A stretch of DNA of 64,000 nucleotides from Myxococcota bacterium (GCA_030065855.1 JASJCT010000013.1:25314-89313); one strand, 5' to 3'. Shown: positions 20,449 to 30,072, numbered from the stretch's first letter. Translations and numbers: made by a program. The notes: a model not told the origin generated them from the sequence alone.

Positions 20449-21330
20449 CTATTGATAAGGTGTCCCAACCTCAATTTCAGTCAAGCGCGCCTGTGCCGCA
20501 GCGAGATAATCCGGTCGTGTTTTCTGGGAAGCCGAAGAAACGAACTTCTCAAGCCAAATCTTCGCATTCTCCGGATTTACATAAGAGTAGCTCCACCCCA
20601 GGCTAAACATGGCGTCCTCCATCCCCGGCCTAAGCTCAAGGGCTGACCGGAACGCCTTAATGGCTGTCTCGTAGTCCTTTTTTGCAGCCAAAACAGTACC
20701 TTTCCTGTGATAGAGCACAGCGAGCTCTTCCCCGCGACCTTCGAGCGCCTTGATACCTTCATTAAACACTTGCTCTGCTTGGGAGGTGAACTCAAAGTCC
20801 AGATATAGGGAGCCGAGCTCCCTATATCCCTCAAAAAACCTTGGATTGCGTTCAAGTGTGTCCGTGTATTTTTGGAGCGCGTTTTGCGGATCGTCCATTG
20901 CCTCATAAACGCGTCCCAGCCGATAATGGGCTTTGTAAAGCGCGTCATCGAGTTCTATCGCCCTTTTGAGTGCACTGGCTGCCTGGTCTGGCTGTCCCAT
21001 CCACTGGTATACCTGGCCCAATCGATAGTGATAAATGGCAATGTCGCCCTCTAAAGATATTGCCTTTTGAAGGTGCCGGGCTGCTTGTTCATATTCTTTT
21101 GTTTCTATATAGACCATCGCGAGGTTGTGATGTGCTTTCTCGTTTTCAGGATCCAGACTCACGGCCTTGCTGCAATCTCGAATGGCTTGGGGAAATAGTT
21201 TCCTCCTGTGGAACTCAACGCACTTATTCATCATCTCAACTGACTGGACATGCTCACGGCTGCATTTTGCCGCTGTGAGACAGGGCAGCATGCCCAGAAC
21301 ACAGAGGACAAGTACGATTTTCTTACTCAT
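20449..21330 (-). CDS. Exported TPR-repeat protein
   Basis: ATG 21330 is chosen over the longer frame because AGGAGC lies seven bases before it and a typical signal sequence follows (MSKKIVLVLCVLGMLPCLTAA, then KC). The mature protein contains about six TPR units (for example AIRDCSKAVSLDPENEKAHHNLAMVY and AIKAFRSALELRPGMEDAMFSLGWSY), so it is predicted to be a periplasmic or membrane-attached interaction scaffold. The cysteine after the signal is preceded by lysine, so a true lipobox is doubtful. It lies upstream of the giant TPR gene on the same strand with a ~250-base gap, so co-transcription is uncertain. Confidence 0.82.
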   Translation of the reverse strand: MSKKIVLVLCVLGMLPCLTAAKCSREHVQSVEMMNKCVEFHRRKLFPQAIRDCSKAVSLDPENEKAHHNLAMVYIETKEYEQAARHLQKAISLEGDIAIYHYRLGQVYQWMGQPDQAASALKRAIELDDALYKAHYRLGRVYEAMDDPQNALQKYTDTLERNPRFFEGYRELGSLYLDFEFTSQAEQVFNEGIKALEGRGEELAVLYHRKGTVLAAKKDYETAIKAFRSALELRPGMEDAMFSLGWSYSYVNPENAKIWLEKFVSSASQKTRPDYLAAAQARLTEIEVGTPYQ

Positions 21331-21450
21331 TGATGTAGCTCCTATTTTGGCTTGTTCATAGTTTGGCGCAATTTTAAAAAATCGGTCTCCAATTGTAAAC
21401 CCCACAAAGCGATATATATAATGTAATTGAATATGTAATGCGCCGCGGAT

Positions 21451-22194
21451 CTAGTTATATTTTCCCAGTTTTACTATTTTGCCACTTTTGTCCAATTTGT
21501 GCGTGGGCGGCAGAATCGCTTCGACTTTCTTTCTATACCCCTTGACCAGCCACCCGAGCTCGCCAAAAGCAGCCACCGCTTCGTTGCGCACTCGGATGCT
21601 CTCATCACTACACATGGTTTCCAATAGGGGCTCTCTAGCAAGCTCGCTACCGTGCTTTGCCAGGGTGACAACCGTTTGAAATCGGACCGTTTCATCCACA
21701 TCTTTTAAAAACCGCAACAGGGCACCTGGGATCTCCTCACCTGAAACATCGGCTAGGGCCATGATGGTTTGGAGCTTGCGATCCGGGTTGCGCTCGTATT
21801 CCGTATCAAAATCCGACAACACATCCAGCAGTTCCCGGCGATACTCGTCTTCTGGCACGATGTTTTTAAAGGTCCGGTGGATCCAATTGACGCCTTCGGC
21901 TGTCCGCATGGCTTGCTTGATTTGGTTCAGTGCCTTGCGATCGATTTGCACCAGGGCATCAAACACCCACTCTTTTTCCCGCTCATCTTCTGTAGACGGC
22001 TCTGCTTGAACGCCAAATCTGGCGAGCAACCCCCCGATTGCGACTTCATTGCCCTGCTTGGCTGCCTCAATGACTTCGGAAAGTGCAATCTGGCGATGGT
22101 CTTTGGGCTTGTATTTGCTGTTCGCGCTCCGAATGGAACGGGCCAGGCGCTTTTCTTTTCGCTTTTCTGCATCGAGAAAGTCCAGAACTCCCAT
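21451..22194 (-). CDS. HEAT-repeat-like protein
   Basis: A 247-residue soluble protein. The basic N-terminus (FLDAEKRKEKRLARSIRSANSKY) is followed by helical repeats of HEAT/armadillo type, clearest in the last third: VSGEEIPGALLRFLKDVDETVRFQTVVTLAKHG and a further unit with SIRVRNEAVAAFGELGW. Such repeats form curved protein-binding surfaces. The C-terminal tail is Lys-rich. It is 42 bases downstream of the Cache/HAMP-like sensor gene on the same strand, so the two probably share a transcript and could work together, but no direct functional link is visible. Confidence 0.78.
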   Translation of the reverse strand: MGVLDFLDAEKRKEKRLARSIRSANSKYKPKDHRQIALSEVIEAAKQGNEVAIGGLLARFGVQAEPSTEDEREKEWVFDALVQIDRKALNQIKQAMRTAEGVNWIHRTFKNIVPEDEYRRELLDVLSDFDTEYERNPDRKLQTIMALADVSGEEIPGALLRFLKDVDETVRFQTVVTLAKHGSELAREPLLETMCSDESIRVRNEAVAAFGELGWLVKGYRKKVEAILPPTHKLDKSGKIVKLGKYN

Positions 22195-22236
22195 GGTAAT
22201 ACTCTATCCGAATCCGAGGAGGCGGGTGCTTAGGGT

Positions 22237-23448
22237 CTATTCCTCACTGTCTTCCTCCTCACCTGTGAGGACCCCTATCAATTGGTTGATGCGATAGCCT
22301 AGTCCCCCGACCTCTGATGATTCGACCTCAAATCGGTATTGGTATTCGCCGTTGATGACTTTCAGGAGGCCTTCCTCGATGGTCACGATGGGACGTATGA
22401 AATGGTGGGTCAATATCAATCCGCCGATGAACACAACCAACAGCATGGCAATCATGAGGACCAGAATGGCGGAGATTGATTTAAAATCCGCAAACACGCT
22501 GTCAACAGATCCCATCATTATTGTCACGACCCGATCTTTCTTTTCCGCGCTCATTACCGGTGTAATGAGCGCTAGGTACGGCACGTCTTCAACCAGTATT
22601 TCAAAGACATCAGAGGGTTTGCCACTGGTCGCAGCCGCATCAATCCGCTTGGCAATCTCAGGTCTGTCGAGCTGTTTTTCAAGACTTTGACGGGCTGTAT
22701 CTGTTTTGAGAGAGGAGCTGTACACATCTCCTCCTGTCAATACAGCCACATCCAACCCGAGCATTTCGGCTTTTTTCTGCGCAGTACCGTTTGAAATCTC
22801 GAACCCAATGACGAGCACACCCGCAATATCGTCTTGATACCAAACAGGCGCTGCTGCCAGCTCAACAAGCCCCGTATTCATCAACGCACAGAAATCTGGA
22901 TTGGTTTTTTTGCTGCTGAACGGAGAATCATCGATGGACCAAATGCCATAGCTGGCCTGACCGTCCAAGGCTCGGGCCATCACGGGCATAACCTTGCTCA
23001 CATTGTAGCCTGCCGGGCAGGCGTTGGGCGTGATGTTACGCGCAATGATGACCCCGTTTCTGTCAGTGAGAAACACGAGCTCGGGCCGCTTGCCAGTCTT
23101 CTCAGCCCAAATTTCTGTGTACACTTCAACAGCCCGTACGCATTTTTTGAACCACTCGGCTCGAATCTTTTTGTCGACCTGCGCCTGGGTCTGCCCTTCT
23201 TCGGCCTTTAGCTCGACCGGCGCAAATGCCTCGACCACACCTTTTGTCATTGCGTGGGTACGAACATCGTTGAGGAGCTCAAACCCGTGCAATCCCTCTG
23301 AGCGCTCATACAAGGCCCGTGTGGTCTCCATTTGTTTGGTCAGGCGCTCGATGCCCTTTTGGCGCAAATCGCGTTGGACATAGAAAAACCCTCCGAGCCC
23401 CAAAATGAGTACTGCAATGAAGTTCGGCAGAATGATTTTTACGCGCAT
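22237..23448 (-). CDS. Membrane sensor with periplasmic Cache-like domain and HAMP, no output domain
   Basis: ATG 23448 has AAGGAG seven bases upstream. Residues ~5-22 form one membrane helix (IILPNFIAVLILGLGGFFYV). A periplasmic region of about 300 residues follows, with Cache-type features (PELVFLTDRNGVIIARN, AAPVWYQDDIAGVLVIGFEIS). A second membrane helix follows (ISAILVLMIAMLLVVFIGGLIL), then a HAMP-like linker (FIRPIVTIEEGLLKVINGEYQYRFEV). The protein ends ~20 residues later in an acidic tail (GEEEDSEE). Chemoreceptors and sensor kinases share this plan but carry a signalling domain after HAMP, and here none is present. It may signal through a partner, possibly the HEAT-like protein encoded next. 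Confidence 0.8.
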   Translation of the reverse strand: MRVKIILPNFIAVLILGLGGFFYVQRDLRQKGIERLTKQMETTRALYERSEGLHGFELLNDVRTHAMTKGVVEAFAPVELKAEEGQTQAQVDKKIRAEWFKKCVRAVEVYTEIWAEKTGKRPELVFLTDRNGVIIARNITPNACPAGYNVSKVMPVMARALDGQASYGIWSIDDSPFSSKKTNPDFCALMNTGLVELAAAPVWYQDDIAGVLVIGFEISNGTAQKKAEMLGLDVAVLTGGDVYSSSLKTDTARQSLEKQLDRPEIAKRIDAAATSGKPSDVFEILVEDVPYLALITPVMSAEKKDRVVTIMMGSVDSVFADFKSISAILVLMIAMLLVVFIGGLILTHHFIRPIVTIEEGLLKVINGEYQYRFEVESSEVGGLGYRINQLIGVLTGEEEDSEE

Positions 23449-23591
23449 CACCCGCTCCTTTTTCGCCGGACTCGGCTCCCCCTGCAAGACGAGTAAATGT
23501 ATAAGAACGATAGACTTTTGACTAGCACTACTACCCTATCAAGTCAAGGAATCTACCTATAAACAGCATGGGCCTTACCCCCATTAAAATG

Positions 23592-23620
23592 TTGTTAACT
23601 AACCAGTTTCACTATATAAA
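23592..23620 (+). promoter_or_regulatory. Promoter for the deacetylase-family gene
   Basis: TTGTTA (23592-23597), a 17-base spacer and TATAAA (23615-23620) form a good sigma-70-type promoter. It lies inside the longer frame that would begin at 23568 and 28 bases before ATG 23649, which supports the shorter start. Confidence 0.6.
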
Positions 23621-23648
23621 TCTGGGGGATACAGATTGGAGAGAAATC

Positions 23649-24692
23649 ATGCGTCCGGGCATACTATACGACCCCATTTTCCTCGAACACCACTGCGGGC
23701 CTTATCAACACCCCGAGCGACCCGAGCGCTTAAACGCGGCTATCGGTGGACTCAAATCAATCGGCATTTGGCATTCAGCAACAAGGATAACGGCCAGGCC
23801 GGCAACCATGGAGGAGCTGGAACGCATTCACACCAGCGATTACCTGAATGCAGTATCCAATGTCCTTCAAAAAGGAGGCTATGGCAACCTGGATCCAGAC
23901 ACCTTCTACTCACCCAGCACTTACGACGCTGCCCTGAACGCCACTGGCGGCAGTATTGACCTCGCCCTGGCGGTTCAAAAAAGAGAAATAGATGTTGGAT
24001 TGGCTGTCGTGCGGCCCCCAGGACACCACGCGAGCTGGAGCAGACCGGCCGGGTTTTGCATTTTTAACAATTTGGCAGCAGCAGCGAGGTCGGTCATGGC
24101 CAGTAAAGAGGCCGAGAGGGTGGCTATCGTCGATTGGGATGCCCACCACGGCAATGGGACACAGGATCAATTTTGGGATGACCCCAATGTGATCTATTTT
24201 TCCATCCATCAGTGGCCGTTTTTTCCCGGCTCAGGCCGAGTCCACGAGATCGGGGGCAAGGGTGCCGAGGGTAAGACCGTCAATCTACCGCTGCCTGCTG
24301 GTGCATGCGACGCAGATTATCTCACGGCCTTTGACAAAATCATTCTGCCACTGCTCACAGCATTCTCACCTGATCACATCTTTGTCAGTACCGGATATGA
24401 CGCCCACGAACGGGATCCCCTTGCCAGCATGCAGCTCACCAACGCCTGCTTCCACCAAATGGCCCGCCGGGTGATGACAGCTGCTCAAAACCTCTGCGGT
24501 GGCCGGCTTACCCTTGTCTTAGAGGGCGGCTATGATTTGAGAGCCATGGAAGAGGGAACGGCCGCCACCATGCAGGGTATTCTAGAATCCGGCCCTATTG
24601 ACCCCCCCACCGAGACCCCCAACAGACCCCACCTACAGGTCATCGAGGACGCAATCCACACCCTAAAACCCGTATGGCCAGACATTTTCTAA
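23649..24692 (+). CDS. Histone-deacetylase-family (acetoin utilization type) amidohydrolase
   Basis: A zinc-dependent hydrolase of the HDAC/AcuC/acetylpolyamine amidohydrolase superfamily. Key motifs are all present: HPERPERL near the start, RPPGHHA with the catalytic His pair, the metal-binding DWDAHHGNGTQ, STGYDAHERDPLA with the second metal aspartate region, and LEGGYDL at the end. It should remove acetyl groups from protein lysines or polyamines, and the natural substrate cannot be told from sequence. ATG 23649 with GGAGAG upstream is chosen, supported by a promoter at 23592-23620; at 347 residues it has family length. It is transcribed divergently from the sensor gene. Confidence 0.92.
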   Translation: MRPGILYDPIFLEHHCGPYQHPERPERLNAAIGGLKSIGIWHSATRITARPATMEELERIHTSDYLNAVSNVLQKGGYGNLDPDTFYSPSTYDAALNATGGSIDLALAVQKREIDVGLAVVRPPGHHASWSRPAGFCIFNNLAAAARSVMASKEAERVAIVDWDAHHGNGTQDQFWDDPNVIYFSIHQWPFFPGSGRVHEIGGKGAEGKTVNLPLPAGACDADYLTAFDKIILPLLTAFSPDHIFVSTGYDAHERDPLASMQLTNACFHQMARRVMTAAQNLCGGRLTLVLEGGYDLRAMEEGTAATMQGILESGPIDPPTETPNRPHLQVIEDAIHTLKPVWPDIF

Positions 24693-24854
24693 TTTCCTGA
24701 ACCCTAATGCGTCACACAAAGAGAAACATTCTAACTACCTAAAAAGACAAAATTAGAGGCAACTTTTCCAGGCGAAAATCAATCTGGGAACTTGTCGTAA
24801 TCTAAAAAGTGATTTAGGATACATATCGGCATGTATTGCGGAGGAGGTCAATCC

Positions 24855-25475
24855 ATGCTGAAATTTTTACTCGATAAATTCAGAGACGCACCCGGGCCGC
24901 TCAAACAAACCCGACTGGTTGTTGGAGATCTGGCCGAAGAGATTGTGGATCTGGCTGGCTATTACCTGAAGCGTCGCAATGACCCGGCGAACAATGAGGT
25001 CGCTGGTGCTCATCAGAACGTGGACAGTCGCCCCTGGTCTGATGCGCCCCCGTCAACAGCTATTGCTGCTGGCGAAAACCGGGGCGGGGCCATGCAGGAT
25101 GTCAAGCAGGACGCTAAAAAAACAAGGCGACCTCCGGTGATTCTCGAACGGACGTTAGATGTGTCACCAGAACTGGAAAAAGCCTTGGATTTCCCGAAAA
25201 ACCAACGAAAACAAGAGTTCAAAATCCTTGCCATTTTATGGGATGCTGAACGCAGAGGTTTGGGAACCCTATCGGCCAAAGCAGTGTCAAATCACGGTAC
25301 CAAGCTCGGGGTTGCCATACGCCATGAGAATGTCCGCAAAGTCATTCGCATGCGCCTGGGCGACTATGTCGACGTGCTGACTGTTCAAGTCGGTAGCACA
25401 AGCATTTATCGATACCGACTGTCTAAGAATGGAAACGATTACTTTGAATCCAAGTATCTCGTTCAAAACCCATAA
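24855..25475 (+). CDS. Unknown protein with winged-helix-like C-terminal half
   Basis: ATG 24855 is preceded by GGAGGAGG at ideal spacing; an upstream ATG at 24831 is less likely. The first ~45 residues are amphipathic (MLKFLLDKFRDAPGPLKQTRLVVGDLAEEIVDLAGYYLKRR in short pieces), and a polar linker rich in Ala, Gly and Asp follows. The last ~80 residues (QEFKILAILWDAERRG ... AIRHENVRKVIRMRLGDYVDVLTV ... YRYRLSKNGNDYF) have the helix-helix-wing rhythm of a winged-helix DNA-binding domain. I do not recognise the family. It precedes the HD-GYP regulator by ~95 bases on the same strand. Confidence 0.65.
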   Translation: MLKFLLDKFRDAPGPLKQTRLVVGDLAEEIVDLAGYYLKRRNDPANNEVAGAHQNVDSRPWSDAPPSTAIAAGENRGGAMQDVKQDAKKTRRPPVILERTLDVSPELEKALDFPKNQRKQEFKILAILWDAERRGLGTLSAKAVSNHGTKLGVAIRHENVRKVIRMRLGDYVDVLTVQVGSTSIYRYRLSKNGNDYFESKYLVQNP

Positions 25476-25571
25476 AATCTTTGATAACATTGCGTTACCG
25501 CGGTAGAATTTTTAAGATGCACGTAACCGTCGCACTGTTGGCGACCCGCATATAGGGAGTGACCGCTCGAC

Positions 25572-27071
25572 ATGGGCATCTCGGATACGACAAATAACTG
25601 TGATGCACCCCGCGTCCTGGTTGTCGATGACGAGAAAGTAATTCGAGAAATCCTCGCTGATTTTCTATCTCTTGAAGGGTTTAACGTTGAAACAGCCGCC
25701 GATGGCATCGCAGCGCTGGAACATCTGAGCCAGGCTTCGTTTGATATGGTTATCTCTGACCTAAAAATGCCAAACATGGGCGGACTGGAGCTACTCGAAC
25801 AAATACAAAGAGCCCACGAGAATGTTCTCACAGTGATCATGACGGGGTTCGGCACTGTTGAAACAGCCATCGAGGCCATGAAAAAAGGCGCCTACGATTA
25901 TATTCTCAAGCCGTTTAAGGTCGAAGAAGTCGTACACATCGTATATCGGGGTCTCGAAAAACAACGCCTTATTTCAGAGAATATCCGCTTGCGAGAGATC
26001 ATCTCCCTCTATGGGTTGTCAGAACAACTGCAGACAACCCTTTCTTTGGAAGAAGTTATCGAGTCGATACTTGAGAGTAGTGTTTCCAATATCGGCTGCT
26101 CCCTTGTCTCCATCTATCTCTGCGATGAAGAGACGAAACAATTTGAAAAGAGCGGTCATATGGTGCACCCAGATGCACCGCCCGGTGCGGATATCGGTAA
26201 ATTGAATTTTTCCGCGATCATGGATGAGATCGAAACAAATCGATTCGTCCTCGTCCACGGTCCTGCGGCTGGCAAGTATTTTATTCAGGCACCCAAAGAT
26301 ATAGAATCCTTAATGTGTTTGCCCCTTGTCGTACGGCAGAACAAAATCGGCCTCCTTACCTTCCACGCATTTACTACAGATGGCCATTTTACAGAGGGTC
26401 AGAGAAAACTCGCCGCCATGCTCGGATCTCGCGGAGCTGCCGCAGTAGACAATGCGAGACTCTATCGGGATCTGCAACAGACCTTTAGACAAACCATCCA
26501 AGGCCTGGCCGGTGCTATAGAGGCGATGGATAAATACACTGCCGGCCATTCAGAGCGGGTAACTATCTATGCCCGCATCACAGCCGAAGAGCTAGGAGAA
26601 CCACCCGAACGGGTAGGACTCATCACCCAGGCCGGTATGCTGCACGATATTGGAAAGCTCGGGTGCCACGCCAATCTAAATAAACCCGGGAAGCTCACTG
26701 GTGAGGAATACGAAATTTTCAAAGCCCACCCCACCTATGGCAAAGATATTTTGGAACCCATCGCCTTTCTGCGCCCGCTGATTCCCGGTATTCACCTGCA
26801 TCACGAACGCTGGGACGGAAAGGGATATCCCCTGGGGTTGACCGGAGAGGCCATACCGCAAATGGCCCGCATTCTGGCGGTGGCAGACAGCTATGACGCA
26901 ATGACATCCAATAGGGCGTATCGACGGGCACTCGAACACGCTGTGGCCGTTAAAGAGCTCAAACGGTGCTCAGGCACCCAATTCTCGCCGGAAATCGTGG
27001 AGGCATTTCTTAGAAGAATCGAAAAGTACCGCAACGACTGCCAGAATCTCGGTCTGCCAATTCCAAGCTGA
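25572..27071 (+). CDS. Response regulator with GAF and HD-GYP domains
   Basis: A predicted cyclic-di-GMP phosphodiesterase under phosphorelay control. The receiver domain (residues ~13-130) has the acidic pair D19-D20, phospho-acceptor D63 (MVISDLKMP), T91 and K113. A GAF-like domain follows (~150-300). The HD-GYP domain has HDIGK with H358-D359, HLHHERWDGKGYP with G418-Y419-P420, and ADSYDAMTS, so catalytic residues look intact. It is followed after only six bases by a histidine kinase gene, its likely partner. There is no DNA-binding domain, so output is by second-messenger breakdown or protein contact rather than transcription. Confidence 0.93.
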   Translation: MGISDTTNNCDAPRVLVVDDEKVIREILADFLSLEGFNVETAADGIAALEHLSQASFDMVISDLKMPNMGGLELLEQIQRAHENVLTVIMTGFGTVETAIEAMKKGAYDYILKPFKVEEVVHIVYRGLEKQRLISENIRLREIISLYGLSEQLQTTLSLEEVIESILESSVSNIGCSLVSIYLCDEETKQFEKSGHMVHPDAPPGADIGKLNFSAIMDEIETNRFVLVHGPAAGKYFIQAPKDIESLMCLPLVVRQNKIGLLTFHAFTTDGHFTEGQRKLAAMLGSRGAAAVDNARLYRDLQQTFRQTIQGLAGAIEAMDKYTAGHSERVTIYARITAEELGEPPERVGLITQAGMLHDIGKLGCHANLNKPGKLTGEEYEIFKAHPTYGKDILEPIAFLRPLIPGIHLHHERWDGKGYPLGLTGEAIPQMARILAVADSYDAMTSNRAYRRALEHAVAVKELKRCSGTQFSPEIVEAFLRRIEKYRNDCQNLGLPIPS

Positions 27072-27077
27072 CGCACC

Positions 27078-28652
27078 ATGCCAAATACGGGCAATCGGGC
27101 GCACCAACGGATCGTTCCCAGACAATCGTCGGTGCGGTATCGGGTCCTTGCCGGCCTGGTGGTGATCCTGATCGCGTTTGCAAGCCTCACGGGCTATAGC
27201 ATTGTGCTGCACCGGAATACCGTGGCCACCATCGGACTGGTGAACACAGTATATCTCCCATTGACCCACGGCACGGCTGAAATTAAGTCTATGCAGCTTA
27301 TCTTCAATACGCTCATGGATCGATTGGCAGATAACCCAAATGAATCTGTCACTCGGGAGTGGATAGATGCCTGGCGCCGATTCCGCCCGTCAGAGCTCGA
27401 TCGATTGATTCGCGTGGTGCTAGATACCCTTGAGCAACATATACCTTCGGAAGAAACCGCGTTTTTATTCGAAATGAAAGACCGTCTCTTGGATGTTCGA
27501 AGCCGCTACATTGAAAATGAAAGTGAGTTTCAAAAACTGTACGATTTGATGGACAGTGGTCACATCGATGATGCCCGTATTCAAATTGAGGGGCTCAAGC
27601 GCGTGGAGCGCGATCTGGATAAAGTGCTTCGCGGCATTGGAGAGGCGGTTGGGCGTCATATTACAGATCTGGGAGAAGCAGCTGAGCAAGACGGAGACCG
27701 GGCCACGTGGATCCTATCTCTGCTCACCCTGGTGACCCTCATCGGCGCAGGCGCGGTAATCGTATCGACAAATCGGTTGCTCGCGCCTCTAAAGACGCTC
27801 GAAAAAGCCGTTGCCAGGGTCGCCAAAGGAAATCTACAAACCCATATCGACCTCAAGGGTCATGATGAGATCAGTGCCCTGGCCACTGGTTTTAATAGAA
27901 TGACCCAAGCGCTCGCCGATCGGGATCAGATGCTCATCAGGTCAGAGCGCCTGGCCACGGCAGGCAAGATGGCAGCCCAGGTTACCCACGAAATCCGCAA
28001 TCCTCTGTCGTCTCTAGGACTGAATGCCGAGCTTCTTGAAGAGGAACTGGCGCTCAATGCTGAACAAGGGGAAAAAGACAACAGCGAGGCAAAGACCCTG
28101 CTCAACGCCATGCAGGACGAAATCGAGCGGCTTACAGGCATTACCGAGTCCTATCTCAGATTTGCTCGACTCCCTTCGCCCGAGCCGACCTTTGATGATT
28201 TGAATGATGCGGTCAAAACAGCTCTGGAATTCATGCGTGGAGAAATATCCGAATGCGGTATCGCCATTAACACAGACCTCTCACCAACCCTCGGCCCAGT
28301 GCTCTTTGACCGGGGGCAAATCCGGCAGGCCCTTACCAATCTCTTTCGCAACGCGTGCGAAGCAATGCAAGACGGCGGCATCCTAGTCGTGGGTACCCAA
28401 CGACAAGGGGATTGGATCGAGCTCAGTGTTACCGACACTGGGCCAGGTGTGCCTGAGGACGCTGTTGACCATATTTTCGACGCGTTCTACAGCACAAAAA
28501 GCAGTGGTACGGGGCTGGGACTGCCCCTGGTTCGCCAAATCTGTCTGGCGCATGGAGGGGAAATCCGGTATGAATCCACTGCTGAGCAGGGAAGCAGGTT
28601 TGTCATCGCCCTCCCTGGCGCAACAAAATCAGATGACGAAACAGACACCTAG
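27078..28652 (+). CDS. Membrane sensor histidine kinase (HAMP-HisKA-HATPase)
   Basis: Two membrane helices (residues ~22-42 and ~210-232) enclose a ~165-residue helical periplasmic sensor. HAMP follows (NRLLAPLKTLEKAVARVAKGN), then the HisKA box with phospho-acceptor H304 (VTHEIRNPLSSL), the N-box (LTNLFRNACEAMQ), G1 (DTGPGVP) and G2 (GTGLGLPLVRQI). All catalytic motifs are intact, so it should autophosphorylate and pass the phosphate to the HD-GYP regulator encoded six bases upstream. The periplasmic ligand is unknown. The next gene, rph, begins 20 bases later, so the signalling pair and rph-rdgB may share a transcript. Confidence 0.93.
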   Translation: MPNTGNRAHQRIVPRQSSVRYRVLAGLVVILIAFASLTGYSIVLHRNTVATIGLVNTVYLPLTHGTAEIKSMQLIFNTLMDRLADNPNESVTREWIDAWRRFRPSELDRLIRVVLDTLEQHIPSEETAFLFEMKDRLLDVRSRYIENESEFQKLYDLMDSGHIDDARIQIEGLKRVERDLDKVLRGIGEAVGRHITDLGEAAEQDGDRATWILSLLTLVTLIGAGAVIVSTNRLLAPLKTLEKAVARVAKGNLQTHIDLKGHDEISALATGFNRMTQALADRDQMLIRSERLATAGKMAAQVTHEIRNPLSSLGLNAELLEEELALNAEQGEKDNSEAKTLLNAMQDEIERLTGITESYLRFARLPSPEPTFDDLNDAVKTALEFMRGEISECGIAINTDLSPTLGPVLFDRGQIRQALTNLFRNACEAMQDGGILVVGTQRQGDWIELSVTDTGPGVPEDAVDHIFDAFYSTKSSGTGLGLPLVRQICLAHGGEIRYESTAEQGSRFVIALPGATKSDDETDT

Positions 28653-28672
28653 ATGAAAGAAGCAACTGACAT

Positions 28673-29458
28673 ATGACCACAAAAAGAGATCGGCCAGCAG
28701 ATGTACTCAGGCCCGTTGAAATCATCCCCAATTACCTGAAGCACCCCGAGGGGTCAGCGCTCATACGCTGTGGTGATACCGCTGTTATCTGCACGGCCAC
28801 TGTAGAAAACAAGGTAAAAGAGTGGCTGCGGGGCCGAGGCCGGGGTTGGATCACAGCAGAATACGCCATGCTCCCCCGGGCCAATGCCAATCGGGGGCTC
28901 AGGGAGGGTCAGTTTGGCAGGTGGCCGTCGTCCCGATCTCAGGAGATACAACGCTTGATCGGCCGAAGCCTTAGGGCAGCCCTTTGGCCCGCACGGGTCG
29001 GCGAGCGCATGATTACCATCGACTGCGACGTGATCCAGGCAGATGGAGGCACGCGCACTGCCTCGGTCACTGGCGGGTTTGTCGCCCTGGCACTGGCTCT
29101 GGACAAGCTCAGAAAAGCAAAGGAAATAACCAAACCGCCCCTAAAAAGTATGCTCGCTGCGGTGAGCGTGGGCATCTCGGGCAAAGAAATACTGCTCGAT
29201 CTCAACTACGCAGAAGATTCAACTGCCCAGGTGGATTTGAACCTCTGCGCAAACAAACAGGGACATATTGTCGAAGTTCAGGCCACAGCAGAAGGCAACC
29301 CATACTCGGCTGAGCAGCTTCAGCAGATGACTGATCTCGCATTAAAAGGCGTCCAGGGGCTCATCGCAGAGCAAACATCAGCGCTCGCATCTGTTGACGT
29401 GGATGTGGCTGCGTTGATCGAACCATCCGGAGCGGATCCGTGTACACCCTCGTCCTAG
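28673..29458 (+). CDS. rph: Ribonuclease PH
   Basis: A phosphate-dependent 3'-5' exoribonuclease that trims tRNA 3' ends. Family motifs are present: LRPVEI near the start, GDTAVICTATVE, AEYAMLPRAN, the phosphate-site region GRWPSSRSQEIQRLIGRSLRA, the catalytic DCDVIQADGGTRTASVTGG, and DLNYAEDSTAQVDLN. At 261 residues it is slightly longer than usual because of a C-terminal extension. The end overlaps the start of rdgB by 19 bases, a common rph-rdgB coupling. Confidence 0.96.
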   Translation: MTTKRDRPADVLRPVEIIPNYLKHPEGSALIRCGDTAVICTATVENKVKEWLRGRGRGWITAEYAMLPRANANRGLREGQFGRWPSSRSQEIQRLIGRSLRAALWPARVGERMITIDCDVIQADGGTRTASVTGGFVALALALDKLRKAKEITKPPLKSMLAAVSVGISGKEILLDLNYAEDSTAQVDLNLCANKQGHIVEVQATAEGNPYSAEQLQQMTDLALKGVQGLIAEQTSALASVDVDVAALIEPSGADPCTPSS

Positions 29459-30066
29459 CCACGGGAAACCCGGGTAAAACCGCTGAGTTTCGCGCTCGTT
29501 TGGCCCCCCTGGGTATCGACGTCAGCTCCCTCAGTGATCTCGACCTCAATATTCACATTGAAGAAGACGCGCTGACCTTTCAAGGCAATGCAGAAAAAAA
29601 AGCCCTGACCATTGCCAAGGCCACGGACCGCCCTACCCTAGCCGATGATTCTGGACTCGAGGTGGCTGCCCTGGACGGCCGCCCAGGGGTCTACTCCGCG
29701 CGGTACGGCGGCCCAGGACTCACGGACCAGGATCGCTGTGAGCGCCTCATAAGTGAGCTCAGCACTGTGCCGGCCCACCAACGCGGTGCCAGATTCAGGG
29801 CTGTGCTCGCCTTTGCCATGCCCGGTACAGCCCCGCTGTTTTGGAGCGGCTCCCTGGAGGGGATGATCGCCAGAAAACCAGCTGGTGTCACTGGATTTGG
29901 GTATGATCCGATCTTTATCCCCTCTGGCTTCGGGGGGGGTAAGACCCTGGCCGAACTCGGACCAGCGGTGAAGAACCGCATCAGTCACCGCGCCATGGCC
30001 TTGGACGCATTTATCGAATGGTTCCAACGGCACAACCAAGCGGTTCATAAACCACCCCTACGATGA
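29440..30066 (+). CDS. rdgB: Non-canonical purine NTP pyrophosphatase (ITPase/HAM1)
   Basis: Hydrolyses dITP, ITP and XTP to monophosphates, keeping inosine and xanthine out of nucleic acids. It starts with GTG 29440 inside the end of rph. Motifs: LATGNPGKTAEF (substrate loop), TLADDSGLEVAALDGRPGVYSARYGG (catalytic Asp), TGFGYDPIFIP and a terminal NRISHRAMAL. At 208 residues it has family length. Its stop is directly followed by the palindromic element at 30073. Confidence 0.96.
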   Translation: MYTLVLATGNPGKTAEFRARLAPLGIDVSSLSDLDLNIHIEEDALTFQGNAEKKALTIAKATDRPTLADDSGLEVAALDGRPGVYSARYGGPGLTDQDRCERLISELSTVPAHQRGARFRAVLAFAMPGTAPLFWSGSLEGMIARKPAGVTGFGYDPIFIPSGFGGGKTLAELGPAVKNRISHRAMALDAFIEWFQRHNQAVHKPPLR

Positions 30067-30072
30067 AACACG

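Noticed and set aside
20205..20606. 133-residue plus-strand frame in the gap between the two TPR genes
   Set aside because: Its 3' half is antisense to the exported TPR gene, the composition is not protein-like and no ribosome site precedes it; the gap 20196-20448 shows no other feature.
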